Source: Pseudomonas promysalinigenes
GTDB taxonomy: Bacteria; Pseudomonadota; Gammaproteobacteria; Pseudomonadales; Pseudomonadaceae
Assembly (NCBI RefSeq): GCF_014269025.2
Contig: NZ_CP077094.1
Location: forward strand, 1,364,001 to 1,428,000
Length of the DNA: 64,000 bases
Direction: 5' to 3'
Made by a program: the position numbers and the translations under genes. Position 1 is the first letter of the stretch. Every line of letters starts with the position of its first letter. The notes beneath the pieces are model-generated. The model saw only the letters and a list, made by a program, of their open reading frames with translations, did not search any database and was not told the origin of the DNA. Shown here piece after piece: positions 10,589 to 19,295 of the stretch.

Positions 10589-11827
10589 TTACCTGCGTAG
10601 CGACGATAAAGAACCAACCGAGATTGCTTGCATATATCCATTAGCATGCATCCTTAAGAAGAGGTCTGCTGCGTCGGGCTCTTGCTCAATTGTATCGAGA
10701 TTGATCTTACATGCAAATCCGCAGTTAGTTGGTGCACCCTGGATATGCAGCGCCACGTCTTCGCGCGTGATTGATTCCACGGTATCGAAGGGGTAGTCCT
10801 TGCCATTGATACCTAGAGAAAAACCTAACTCAGAGCCGTCGTCAGAGAATGCCCAGCCGACAATTGTTAAGTTTCTGTTGTGCTCTGTTTTATCGATAGC
10901 TACTCGAATATCCGGGATTCTTGGTGGAACCACATTCACTACGCTGTCCGGCACGCCATTTGCTGACAACAGTTCTTTGAGCCGATCAAGTTCCATGCAT
11001 GTTTTGTCAAGCAGCGTTTGGTCGAAAGACTCATTAATCTCGTTTACATCATGAGCATTAAAGAAATTGATGTCTCTGTCAAGTTTGGAATTATTTTTAA
11101 CTGTTGCTCGACCCCTGCTTTTTTTATAAAGAAATTCGCCATATGATTTTATGATGTAATGATTGAGTCTGAGGTTCTCCCAACACACCACTTCACTCAA
11201 TCCCTTGATTCCGCTCAGGTCTTGTTTCAAGTCACCGCCGGCGGTGTCAATATACGTAAATCCAGGCTTGAGTTTGAATAGATGTGGATTTTCTTCAGTG
11301 CCATCATAGGCAGCAGCTTTGACTATGGACTTGTAGTGCCTGTTAACTCCAAAATTTTTCTCGCCTCTTCCTTGAAATCTTTGTATGACTGGTCGCGGAT
11401 CAAATTCTTTGACTCCAGACGACCCATAACTGGCCCAGTTTACTGCGATCGCTCCAGCTGTGATTCTCTTTCCTACTATTCTTTGAATAACAAGCTTGAG
11501 GTCACCCTCGTCTGGAAGAAGGAACTCGTCAGCGTCAATAAAAGCAAACCAATCAGCTGATGCATAATTTTCTTTCATTAGCTTTTCATAGGCGGGAAGC
11601 TGTGGTGCTCGATCGGGAGGTGTTGGGAATTTCAATAAATGTATCAAGCCTAATGTGCTCAAGGCTTCAAGCAAAGTTTTACCGTTATCTGTACTGCCAT
11701 TGTCAGCAATAAAAAATCTGTCGACTCCAATAGTGCGATGATAGGCGAGCCATTCGAGTATGTAAGGCCCTTCATTTTTAAAAATGGAGCAAATGGCTAA
11801 TTTCAAGTCGCTGTCTTCCTTTATCAA
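10589..11827 (-). CDS. glycosyltransferase, GT92/GT2-like, paralogue of the next gene
   Basis: The 412-aa reading frame has the same architecture as 9387-10577: CSIFKNEGPYILEWLAYH, ADNGSTDNGKT, metal-binding FIDADEFLL, then a C-terminal beta module with VGWAFSDDGSELG and ending in CGF-type residues. The frame has no ATG near its 5' end, and an in-frame TAG lies ten codons before the TTG at 11827. Translation must begin at a TTG, either 11827 or more probably 11806, where an AAGGA lies upstream and the start lines up with the paralogue. An ATG ten residues upstream is in another frame. It is either weakly translated or slightly damaged at the 5' end. Confidence 0.75.
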   Translation of the reverse strand: MIKEDSDLKLAICSIFKNEGPYILEWLAYHRTIGVDRFFIADNGSTDNGKTLLEALSTLGLIHLLKFPTPPDRAPQLPAYEKLMKENYASADWFAFIDADEFLLPDEGDLKLVIQRIVGKRITAGAIAVNWASYGSSGVKEFDPRPVIQRFQGRGEKNFGVNRHYKSIVKAAAYDGTEENPHLFKLKPGFTYIDTAGGDLKQDLSGIKGLSEVVCWENLRLNHYIIKSYGEFLYKKSRGRATVKNNSKLDRDINFFNAHDVNEINESFDQTLLDKTCMELDRLKELLSANGVPDSVVNVVPPRIPDIRVAIDKTEHNRNLTIVGWAFSDDGSELGFSLGINGKDYPFDTVESITREDVALHIQGAPTNCGFACKINLDTIEQEPDAADLFLRMHANGYMQAISVGSLSSLRR

Positions 11828-11967
11828 CGTCTTTGCTTTGTGCCATAGTTGCTATGACCAATTGGCTCAGACGGTAAATAATTACGGTCGATTTTTCTTG
11901 TTAGAAAGCGCGGACTACAACCCTCAGAGTGAGTGGTATTGCCTAACTGTAGTCGCTTCAAAACTTA

Positions 11968-14334
11968 TCAATTTTTTGCATTTCTATCAAGTAGAGGCGG
12001 TAGAGAAAGGCCTCCGTATGGGCCGCTCAGATAATCAGTGCTTAAGCCAGGATGGTAGTGCGGATCACTCCAGTCGTTCCATCTTGCAATAAACTGTTGT
12101 TGCTCTCTCTGTGCTCGCGCCAATTTCTCTGCTGAAACATCCTTTCCCCTACTTGCCGATTCAGCATGAATCAGTTGACTCGATGCGCTCCAGATAATAT
12201 GTTTGCCTTGTTGAAGAATGCGCATACATAAATCTACATCGTTGAACGCAACTGGGAACGCCGTTTCATCTAGTCCTCCTAATTCATCGAATAACTCTTT
12301 ATGCATTAACAGGCAAGCAGCGGTTACAGCACTTTGGCGACGTGTTAATTGGTTCATTCCAAGGTAGCCGGCATCATCCCGGTGTAAGTTGTTACCAGTA
12401 TGCGCTGCCAAGCCATTAATTCCTACAACAACCCCTCCGTGTTGCACCATGTTGTTAGGCCATAAGAGCTTTGCACCTACTGCGCCAACGTTGGGCTGCA
12501 GTAATTGAGCTATCATTTCCTTCAGCCAAGAAGGTTCGATTACCTCTATGTCATTGTTGACTAAACCAATAACAGTGCCTGTGGCAATCTGCGATGCACG
12601 ATTGTTAATGGTTGAGTAATTGAATGAATCGTCATGGTCGATGACTATAACGCCCCTAGCTTTTATTTCGTCCAAGTAATCTAAAGTTTCAGGGTCTGTT
12701 GACTGATTGTTTACGACTATTATTTCGAGGTTTGAATAATCAGTTTCGCCCAGCAAACCCTCTACGCAAGCGTGCAGCAGCTTGTATTGGTCGCGGGTGG
12801 GCACGATCAGACTTACGCGGGGTACCACTCTGGGTAGTGGCCATTGAGCTCTGAATAAGGCAGGATATTCCGGGATAGGGTTAACACTAGTTCCCGGCGC
12901 TAGCGATTCGCATAACCATTTCACCGCCTTTAGTCGCTCCAGCGAGAGCGCCGCTTGCTCGGGACTTCCCGGCAGGTGGTTAGAGCGGTGATAAAGGACG
13001 CGAGGCAACCTCACAACTTTCGCTTCGTTGCGGTGGGTAACTAAGGCAATCGCGGCGATCAGGTCATGCCATCCAACGTGTTTATCAACATAATCTGGCA
13101 GCAGGCCCATGGCCTCACTGACGACTCGCTCGCTAAAGATCGCTCCAGGCGTGAAGACGTCAGCTCCTATGAAAAGGTCGATATCCCAAACCGGTTTTAA
13201 CCAAGGCAAAGTTCTTTCGCCTTCACCGCCATCTTGATCGCAATCCGCATAGGCCCAAGCTGCGCCGTCGTCCAGCAAAGCGCTCAAGTGCCCAAGCGCA
13301 AAGTTGGCTAAGCGATCACCTGCATGCACAGGCAATATCCGATCACACCCAGAGGCGATTAGCTTCTCAACCGCGAATCTTAGATCGCCGAATTCAGCTT
13401 TAGCCAATTTATGTATATCCCGACCATAAGCGGAGATGCTCGCTTCCGTGCGCTCCTCTAATTCACGATCGCCCCCGCTAATCAATAATAATCCAAGCTT
13501 ACCTTGCATGGAGGGCGTGAGATCTTCGTCGAGGACTTGAAAAGCATTAAACCATTCTGGGTAACAATTCCAGCCTGCGCTCTTGGGTTGCCGCAAGTCA
13601 TGTTCCTTTGCAACCCTCATCAGCAGATCAAGTACAGGGGCATCCTGCGCTGAGCGCAGCCTTCCAATCATTCCTTGGATCCCCTCTGGCCAGCAGCACA
13701 AGCGAATGGGACTTCCGGCTAGTGGTTGACCCATATCGTTAATTATTTCAAGCTGATGTACTTCGCCATCGGCTAAATCCCAAGGTAAGTCGATGGAAAA
13801 CCCATGGTCACTTGTCGCTCTATATGCCAGAGCCTGATTGTGCTTATTACACACAGTATGGACGATCTGTTGGCCGCCCTCCCGGACGGTGACTTGGACA
13901 TGCCGGCTTGGCTCGCTAGGATCCCAGCACCAACCGCCGACACTCAGGCCGCCCGTATGCCATACCTGGGACGAGACTCCAGCGCTATCTTTCCTGATCG
14001 CAGTTGGTATATTTAATCTCCCCTGCAATGCAAATGATTGGTTGGCTATGTGAGCAGTTATCAACAGAGCTTCATCAAGCCAGCGCTGACGCAGTTGTAC
14101 TGCGAAGCCGTGGTATTTATCTCCCATAGGTGCCTTCGGCTCATACTGGTCGGCACGTACCAGTGCAACGCTTACGCCATCAATGACAATCTCAACAACC
14201 GGACGAAGTTGTGGCTGCGTCTTGTCCATGGCCCAGCCGTGTAGCACGTCGCCCTGAAGGCCAAGAATGGCGCCATCATAAGCGGGAAGAGTGACGGGCG
14301 CGGTCATTTGTTGATCCAGCAGGTGTTCGATCAT
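11968..14334 (-). CDS. large modular glycosyltransferase
   Basis: About 788 aa. I start it at the ATG overlapping the stop of the gene before (ATGA, 14331-14334); a longer frame to 14457 would overlap that gene by 127 bases. Two beta modules come first (LQGDVLHGWAMD, then VGGWCWDPSEP), then a degenerate GT-A domain with YADCDQDG and KPVWDIDLF. A C-terminal GT2 domain follows, with SLIVPTRDQ, VVNNQSTD and NNDIEVI. The last 280 residues closely resemble the end of the 804-aa glycosyltransferase at 5730-8144. It is probably cytosolic or membrane-peripheral. G+C falls from moderate at the 5' end to 24 of 60 at 12601-12660. Confidence 0.82.
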   Translation of the reverse strand: MIEHLLDQQMTAPVTLPAYDGAILGLQGDVLHGWAMDKTQPQLRPVVEIVIDGVSVALVRADQYEPKAPMGDKYHGFAVQLRQRWLDEALLITAHIANQSFALQGRLNIPTAIRKDSAGVSSQVWHTGGLSVGGWCWDPSEPSRHVQVTVREGGQQIVHTVCNKHNQALAYRATSDHGFSIDLPWDLADGEVHQLEIINDMGQPLAGSPIRLCCWPEGIQGMIGRLRSAQDAPVLDLLMRVAKEHDLRQPKSAGWNCYPEWFNAFQVLDEDLTPSMQGKLGLLLISGGDRELEERTEASISAYGRDIHKLAKAEFGDLRFAVEKLIASGCDRILPVHAGDRLANFALGHLSALLDDGAAWAYADCDQDGGEGERTLPWLKPVWDIDLFIGADVFTPGAIFSERVVSEAMGLLPDYVDKHVGWHDLIAAIALVTHRNEAKVVRLPRVLYHRSNHLPGSPEQAALSLERLKAVKWLCESLAPGTSVNPIPEYPALFRAQWPLPRVVPRVSLIVPTRDQYKLLHACVEGLLGETDYSNLEIIVVNNQSTDPETLDYLDEIKARGVIVIDHDDSFNYSTINNRASQIATGTVIGLVNNDIEVIEPSWLKEMIAQLLQPNVGAVGAKLLWPNNMVQHGGVVVGINGLAAHTGNNLHRDDAGYLGMNQLTRRQSAVTAACLLMHKELFDELGGLDETAFPVAFNDVDLCMRILQQGKHIIWSASSQLIHAESASRGKDVSAEKLARAQREQQQFIARWNDWSDPHYHPGLSTDYLSGPYGGLSLPPLLDRNAKN

Positions 14335-16838
14335 TGGGCCAGACTCAGGGTAAATGGCAAAGAGGCAATGGCAGTAGCCACTGTTTCGCTTGGCGGCAGG
14401 TTGGTGCAGTGGAATAACGGCAAGTCTAGTAGAGCCGCTAATCTGGGTGCAGCCCAATCTTTGTTGGGGTTCTCTACCAAGCTCAGAACGGCTTCACCTC
14501 CAGCAGCCTGGGCTCGTTCGGCTAAAGTGAAGTCATCTAGTTCGGGTAGTACATGAATGATTGCTGTCGATTGCAAATGATCCACTACAGGTCCATCGTT
14601 CGGCGCAATCAGACGAATGGGCAGCCTCGCGTGGTTTATGTACCGCGCAAAAGCCAGCCAGCTCTGAACAATGGCGGGTTCACGCAGGTTGTCTCCAATT
14701 ATCAGGCACTGAGGCTGGTGTGTAGCTTCTCGGCTGCACAACGGAGTTACTGCTGCCGTCAGCTTAGCGTCCGGCAGTAGATCAGTGTAGCTGTGTTTCA
14801 GCGCTGCACGTGGCAGTTGCACGCTATCAGCCCCGCTTACAAAAGAGCGCCAGTCATAATCGCTATGCGGATCGATAAGACAATCGTCGTTGCAATGGAT
14901 TCTGTATGGGACTTTCAGCATTGTTGGTAGATCACATAACTCCAAGGGGCAGCGGGCAAGATTCTGGAACGCGATTGCTTTAATCGGGAGAAGGTGCATG
15001 CTTTCGACGAGACGATTGAAATCCTCAGGTAGGTCGAATTCTAGATGCAAAGGCAAAGGGGCCAGCGGAGCCGTTAGTATCACCCAGGTACGATGGCTGC
15101 TGTGGTGATATGTAAGACTAAAGGCAGCATCCTCGTTATTGTGTCTGTGGATGTAAAGCGTTTCCTCTACCGATGCGTGCCAAATTGCAACTCGCTTCCA
15201 CGCAGGCTTGTTAGCCAGGCACTCCATGCGCGCCTGCTGCAAGGCTTGGCGTGCAGCCTTGATGGGATCGCGAAGGCAAAATGCTTTATAGCGCGCCGAT
15301 GCGTCGGGGTAGCGTTTGCGCAGTGTGGCGTTGTTCATCGCGACACGCAGTGCCTTCTCGGCCCCGAACGAAATCCCGCCCTGATGCGCCACAAACACAT
15401 TTGGCGCGCCCATATGGCGCCAACCGTGGCTGCGGGCGCGCAGGCACCAATCGGTTTCTTCACCATAACCGCGGGCCAAGTGGACCTCATCGAGGTAGCC
15501 CACCTCGTCGATTGCCGCCCGCTTGATGTACAGGCAAAAGCCGCAGCCCGTCTCGATTTCCACCGGCGGGCTGTCGACTTGGTGGGCCAATTCATCCAGT
15601 TCGGCCTGCGCCTTGGCACTGGGCATGTCATGGCAAATCTGGCTGCGAGGGAAGCTCATCAACTCGCCGTTGTTGGTGAACGGCGTGACCGATGCGATGC
15701 GTTCGTCGCTATAGGCCACTTTACGCAAGCGATCCAGCCAGGCACCGTGCACGCGGGTATCGGCATTTAGCCACACCACGTCCTTGTCCGGGCTCAGGGC
15801 CATGGCGCGGTTCATCGTGCGGATGAACCCAAGGTTCACTGCGTTTTGTATCAGCGTGATTTTCCCTTTGGCAGCTAGCACTTTGAGCGCCTTGGCCAGC
15901 GCTGGGAGGGGCGTCTTGTCTTCAATCACCACCAAACGATGCGCTGTACGGTTCAATTTGCGCGCGTCCAGCGCGCTATTGATGCACTCCAGTGTTTGCT
16001 CGAGGCCGTTATAGACCGGTATCAGCACATCCACCGGGTTGTTTTCCCCATCACCCGTACTGGCGGGGGGGACGAAGACTGGCATGGCGTAAACCGGGCT
16101 GCCGAGCAGGGGAGTGCCATTGGCGAACTGTAGAGTAACCGCAGGCGTTGGGTTGGGCACGCTCACCCGTAACCCGCCATGGCTTGCTGGCAGACCTGCA
16201 GCGCTGAGCAGCGGATGGCTGACAGTTGCGGTCGCGTTGATGCGCCTGCCATTGGCTTCGATTTGAATAGAGGCGGGTACTTGAAGGTTCTGCAAATCGA
16301 CTGCCCAGCCCTGGATTTCCTTATGATCAGGCAGATAACGCACAACCCCGACAGTACCGGGAGCATCACTTTGTGCGGCAAGCAGCTTCAGCACGACCGC
16401 CAGCTCTTTGCCTGTATGGATATCGGGCAGGTGAGCCAGAATCATCCGGCGCAGCACCGCAGGTGTTTCCGAAAAGCTGCGGGCCTCCCAGAGGGTCAGG
16501 CGCAGGCCAAGGTCGTTGGGTTGAAGTTTCCAGGCATCGGTCAGGTAGCGCGTGGCCAATGCAGGCTGGCCTTGCGCCAACAGGCTACGCCCCACCAACG
16601 CGTGGATATCTGCCCGGTCGGGCAAAGCCTTGGCGGCATTGGCAAAAAATAAAAAAGCCAGCTGGGGCTTCTGCGGCATGGCCGCGATGCCTTTCCATAC
16701 GAGTGCTTCGGCCCGGTACTCGGGAATCTGCAACGCACGTTCGAGTGCAGTTGCCGCCGCGTCGTGCTCATTGGCCTGACGGTGGCGGTGGAAGATGTCC
16801 ATGAGCGTTTCTCGCCCATGGTCGAGTTGTCTGGACAT
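14331..16838 (-). CDS. large glycosyltransferase: TPR, GT2 and C-terminal domain
   Basis: 835 aa. Residues 1-120 are TPR-like helices. A beta module with IQGWAVDLQNLQ follows near 178, then a GT2 domain (DVLIPVYNGLEQT near 270, DXD as LNADTRV near 352, GYGEETDWCLRARSHGW near 465). The last 300 residues look like part of a GT-B fold or an unknown domain. Base composition changes inside the gene. The 5' part is core-like (38 of 60 at 15361-15420) and the 3' part is lower, with the step near the boundary between the GT2 and C-terminal domains. The start is ATG at 16838; a second ATG occurs at M13. It is probably the first glycosyltransferase of the minus-strand block. Confidence 0.85.
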   Translation of the reverse strand: MSRQLDHGRETLMDIFHRHRQANEHDAAATALERALQIPEYRAEALVWKGIAAMPQKPQLAFLFFANAAKALPDRADIHALVGRSLLAQGQPALATRYLTDAWKLQPNDLGLRLTLWEARSFSETPAVLRRMILAHLPDIHTGKELAVVLKLLAAQSDAPGTVGVVRYLPDHKEIQGWAVDLQNLQVPASIQIEANGRRINATATVSHPLLSAAGLPASHGGLRVSVPNPTPAVTLQFANGTPLLGSPVYAMPVFVPPASTGDGENNPVDVLIPVYNGLEQTLECINSALDARKLNRTAHRLVVIEDKTPLPALAKALKVLAAKGKITLIQNAVNLGFIRTMNRAMALSPDKDVVWLNADTRVHGAWLDRLRKVAYSDERIASVTPFTNNGELMSFPRSQICHDMPSAKAQAELDELAHQVDSPPVEIETGCGFCLYIKRAAIDEVGYLDEVHLARGYGEETDWCLRARSHGWRHMGAPNVFVAHQGGISFGAEKALRVAMNNATLRKRYPDASARYKAFCLRDPIKAARQALQQARMECLANKPAWKRVAIWHASVEETLYIHRHNNEDAAFSLTYHHSSHRTWVILTAPLAPLPLHLEFDLPEDFNRLVESMHLLPIKAIAFQNLARCPLELCDLPTMLKVPYRIHCNDDCLIDPHSDYDWRSFVSGADSVQLPRAALKHSYTDLLPDAKLTAAVTPLCSREATHQPQCLIIGDNLREPAIVQSWLAFARYINHARLPIRLIAPNDGPVVDHLQSTAIIHVLPELDDFTLAERAQAAGGEAVLSLVENPNKDWAAPRLAALLDLPLFHCTNLPPSETVATAIASLPFTLSLAQ

Positions 16839-16870
16839 AAGCTTGGCTTGGCTACAAAAAATAAAAAGAA

Positions 16871-16890
16871 GGGCGACTCGAGAGCCGCCC
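16871..16890 (-). terminator. strong terminator after the secreted RTX/DUF4214 gene
   Basis: Read on the minus strand, GGGCGGCT, a CGAG centre and AGTCGCCC (one mismatched G-A type position) form a hairpin followed by TTCTTTTTATTTTTT. A second GC hairpin (16904-16921, 7-bp stem) precedes it. Together they probably separate the secreted-protein transcript from the glycosyltransferases downstream. Confidence 0.85.
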
Positions 16891-16947
16891 CCTTTGCCAT
16901 ACGCCCGGCCTTGCGGCCGGGTGTACGTTGCGCTACGGCAGGGCTAG

Positions 16948-18390
16948 TTACACCTGGCCGTGCAGTACAACGACGTTGTCGATGTGGTCTGCAGCTTCGG
17001 CGGAACCAACGATGCCCAGGGCGACGTCGGCGTGGGAAACGCCTGCAGCCAGAGCTTCGGTCCATGCGGCCTTGCCAGCTGTGTCGGCTTCGCGACCCAG
17101 AGCGGACTGGTACAGGGAGTCGACGAAGTCGCTGTTGGACTTGTCGGTAGCTTCAGCCGAACCAACGATGGCCTTGGCAACTTCTGCGCGGCTTGCACCG
17201 TTGAACAGAGCTTCTACCCAAGCGTTCAGGCCAGCTTCTTCGGCGTCACGGCCCAGTACGTTGGAGTACAGGTCGTTCACGAAGGTAGCGTTGGAAGCGT
17301 CCAGCTCCTGAGCTTCAGCCGATACTGCGATAGCAGCAGCGACGTCAGCCAGCGAGCCGCCAGCAGCCAGCACTTCTTGCCATACCTGAGTGCCGCCTTC
17401 TTCAGCGTTACGACCCAGCAGAGCGTTGTACAGCTCGTTGATGTCGGTAGCGTTGTTGGCGCCGGCGAACTCGGAGGAGTTCAGGAAGGTGTTAGCGATG
17501 TCAGTCAGCGAAACGCCAGCGTTGACAGCTTCAACGAAGTTCTTCGCGCCAGCCAGGTCAGCGTCACGACCCAGGATGCCTTGGTACAGGCGCAGGGCGG
17601 CTGCTTCTTCGTCGCTGTGAGCCAGGGCTACAGTTTCGGTGGTGTCACCGTTAACGAAGGTCAGGAACTCAGCGTCAGTGATGGCGGCAGTTTGGTTGCC
17701 GGTCAGGTTGACGTTGAAGTTGTTGCCGACGGTGAAGGTGTAGTCGTCGCGCGAACCGTCCAGCTGGACGACGTCGTAGCCAGCACCGGCGTTGACGATG
17801 TCAGCGTGGTTGCTACCGCTCAGGATGATGGTGTCATCGCCCGAACCGGTGGTCACGTTGTTGTTGCCCAGGCCAGCGATAACGGTATTGTTGCCGTTGC
17901 CGGTCACGATGGTGTCGTTGCCGTCGCCAGCGTCGATCAGGGTGTTCTGGTCGCCTTTGACAGTGATGACGTCGTCACCGTTGCCAGTTGCAACTACCAG
18001 CTCGATCGCCGAAGTATCAACGGCAGCTGGAGCGATGGCAGCAGCGAAGGTTTGAACGTCGCCAGCAGCTGCTTGACCTTGCAGGTCAACAACCAGGTTG
18101 GCATCGCTCTGCAGCACGTAGGCGCTAACGCCAGCGGCTTCGGCAGCAGCCAGGTCAACGACGACTTGGTCACCTTTAGCGCCTTCGACTTCGCCGATAA
18201 CGACGTCAGCTTGGCCGGAAGTCGGCAGCTGAACAACGTTACCTTCGATACCAGCGATGTTTACGGTTTCAACGGTGTCCAGGTTCAGTAGGCTGCTGAT
18301 GGCAGCGATGGTGTTTTCGGACAGGTTGGCGCTTTCGGCGGTCAGGGTGTCTTGCAGATCGCTGCTCGACTGAGGGCTATCGTATTGCAT
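16948..18390 (-). CDS. type I-secreted surface protein with RTX-like and DUF4214 repeats
   Basis: A 480-aa acidic, Ala/Gly/Asp-rich protein without an N-terminal signal peptide and with almost no Cys. Residues 1-130 are a non-repetitive region. Residues 135-207 hold about six Gly-Asp/Asn-rich nonapeptide-like turns (TGNGDDVI, AGDGNDTIV, TGSGDDTII), resembling a small calcium-binding RTX beta-roll. Four helical repeats of about 45-55 residues follow at 267-310, 319-362, 374-415 and 426-467, each with LY...LGR.A...G...W and matching DUF4214. The C-terminus DNVVVLHGQV is short and hydrophobic, as in type I secretion signals. AGGA precedes the ATG. A complete type I exporter lies divergently 1.4 kb away. 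I infer an extracellular surface-layer-like or adhesin protein; catalytic motifs are absent. Confidence 0.8.
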   Translation of the reverse strand: MQYDSPQSSSDLQDTLTAESANLSENTIAAISSLLNLDTVETVNIAGIEGNVVQLPTSGQADVVIGEVEGAKGDQVVVDLAAAEAAGVSAYVLQSDANLVVDLQGQAAAGDVQTFAAAIAPAAVDTSAIELVVATGNGDDVITVKGDQNTLIDAGDGNDTIVTGNGNNTVIAGLGNNNVTTGSGDDTIILSGSNHADIVNAGAGYDVVQLDGSRDDYTFTVGNNFNVNLTGNQTAAITDAEFLTFVNGDTTETVALAHSDEEAAALRLYQGILGRDADLAGAKNFVEAVNAGVSLTDIANTFLNSSEFAGANNATDINELYNALLGRNAEEGGTQVWQEVLAAGGSLADVAAAIAVSAEAQELDASNATFVNDLYSNVLGRDAEEAGLNAWVEALFNGASRAEVAKAIVGSAEATDKSNSDFVDSLYQSALGREADTAGKAAWTEALAAGVSHADVALGIVGSAEAADHIDNVVVLHGQV

Positions 18391-18407
18391 GATGTATTCC
18401 TGTTACT

Positions 18408-19295
18408 TCAGGCCAATTGGCCCGCTGCAATAGTATTCTGCTGAGACGCAGAGTTTTCCCACGGAGACTTAAGGCGGGCAGCGTTCATCTTCGTTACGGG
18501 TGTTAGGGCGAGGTGCAAGGCCACCAGCGGCTCGTTGCCGGTGGGGCCGTGCATCATCTGATTTGCGACCAGGCGTTGTGGTTCCGTATTTTTGAAAACA
18601 ACAAGGCCAGTCAATTCGTAATGCTTGCGCAGCGGGCCTACCAGGCTGAAACCAACACAGATCAGCGGTAGCCCCTGGCCACGGGCACCTACCACGGTGC
18701 CTGTCGATACATTGCGGCATGGCCCGGAGCCGGCCACCATGCAGGTGTAAAGAAGATCGACACCCACCGGCTTTTCTGCCCAGTCGATGGCGAAGGAGTC
18801 GATGAATTCATCAGCACCGGGTTCGCCTACCCAGCCTTCGCTGGACGCGACTTCACCGCTCTGGCTCAGGTGAGCGGTGAGGGTGATGGGCAGTGGCTTG
18901 CTGCTGGCGGCAATGGCTTGCGAAGGGTCGCTGCTGGCCACTACTGCGAAAGTACGCATGATGGCGGGGGAGGTGTCGATGCGATCGATGCGCAGGTCCA
19001 CAGGTTCGATCACTTCATCGAACATGTGATACTCGGTGATCAGTACGGTTGCTACCCCGGCTTTGACCCTAGCGACGATAGTGTCGCCAAGCTTGGTCAG
19101 CATGTTTTTGCTGACACCCTCTGCGGGGAAGAAATCAATCGAGCCTTTGCCTAGGGGCGCTTGCTGTAACGCGATGCATACAGGCTTGTCAGCCGGGGGC
19201 TGAGAGGCGTACCTGAAGATATACATGCCCGGTTCGAGCAGCGTGACCCGTGAGCTGATTTTCAGGCCGTCAAGGGTCTGCGAAGGGATAGACAT
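18408..19295 (-). CDS. protein of unknown function paired with the type I-secreted protein
   Basis: A 295-aa soluble protein that I do not recognise. It has no signal peptide, membrane segment or repeat. The N-terminus is MSIPSQTLDGLKISSRV, and a Cys-containing segment (TCMVAGSGPCR, LPLICVGF) lies in the second half. It is upstream of, and 17 bases from, the RTX/DUF4214 gene on the same strand, so the two are almost certainly co-transcribed. AGGAG lies 12 bases before the ATG. The position between a secretion substrate and its exporter suggests a partner: chaperone, second substrate or surface-attachment protein. This is inference. Confidence 0.65.
   Translation of the reverse strand: MSIPSQTLDGLKISSRVTLLEPGMYIFRYASQPPADKPVCIALQQAPLGKGSIDFFPAEGVSKNMLTKLGDTIVARVKAGVATVLITEYHMFDEVIEPVDLRIDRIDTSPAIMRTFAVVASSDPSQAIAASSKPLPITLTAHLSQSGEVASSEGWVGEPGADEFIDSFAIDWAEKPVGVDLLYTCMVAGSGPCRNVSTGTVVGARGQGLPLICVGFSLVGPLRKHYELTGLVVFKNTEPQRLVANQMMHGPTGNEPLVALHLALTPVTKMNAARLKSPWENSASQQNTIAAGQLA

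Noticed and set aside
16960..18291. 443-aa open frame on the plus strand, opposite the RTX/DUF4214 gene
   Set aside because: It is the antisense shadow of a repetitive, codon-biased gene. The opposite strand has clear repeat domains, a ribosome-binding site and a terminator.
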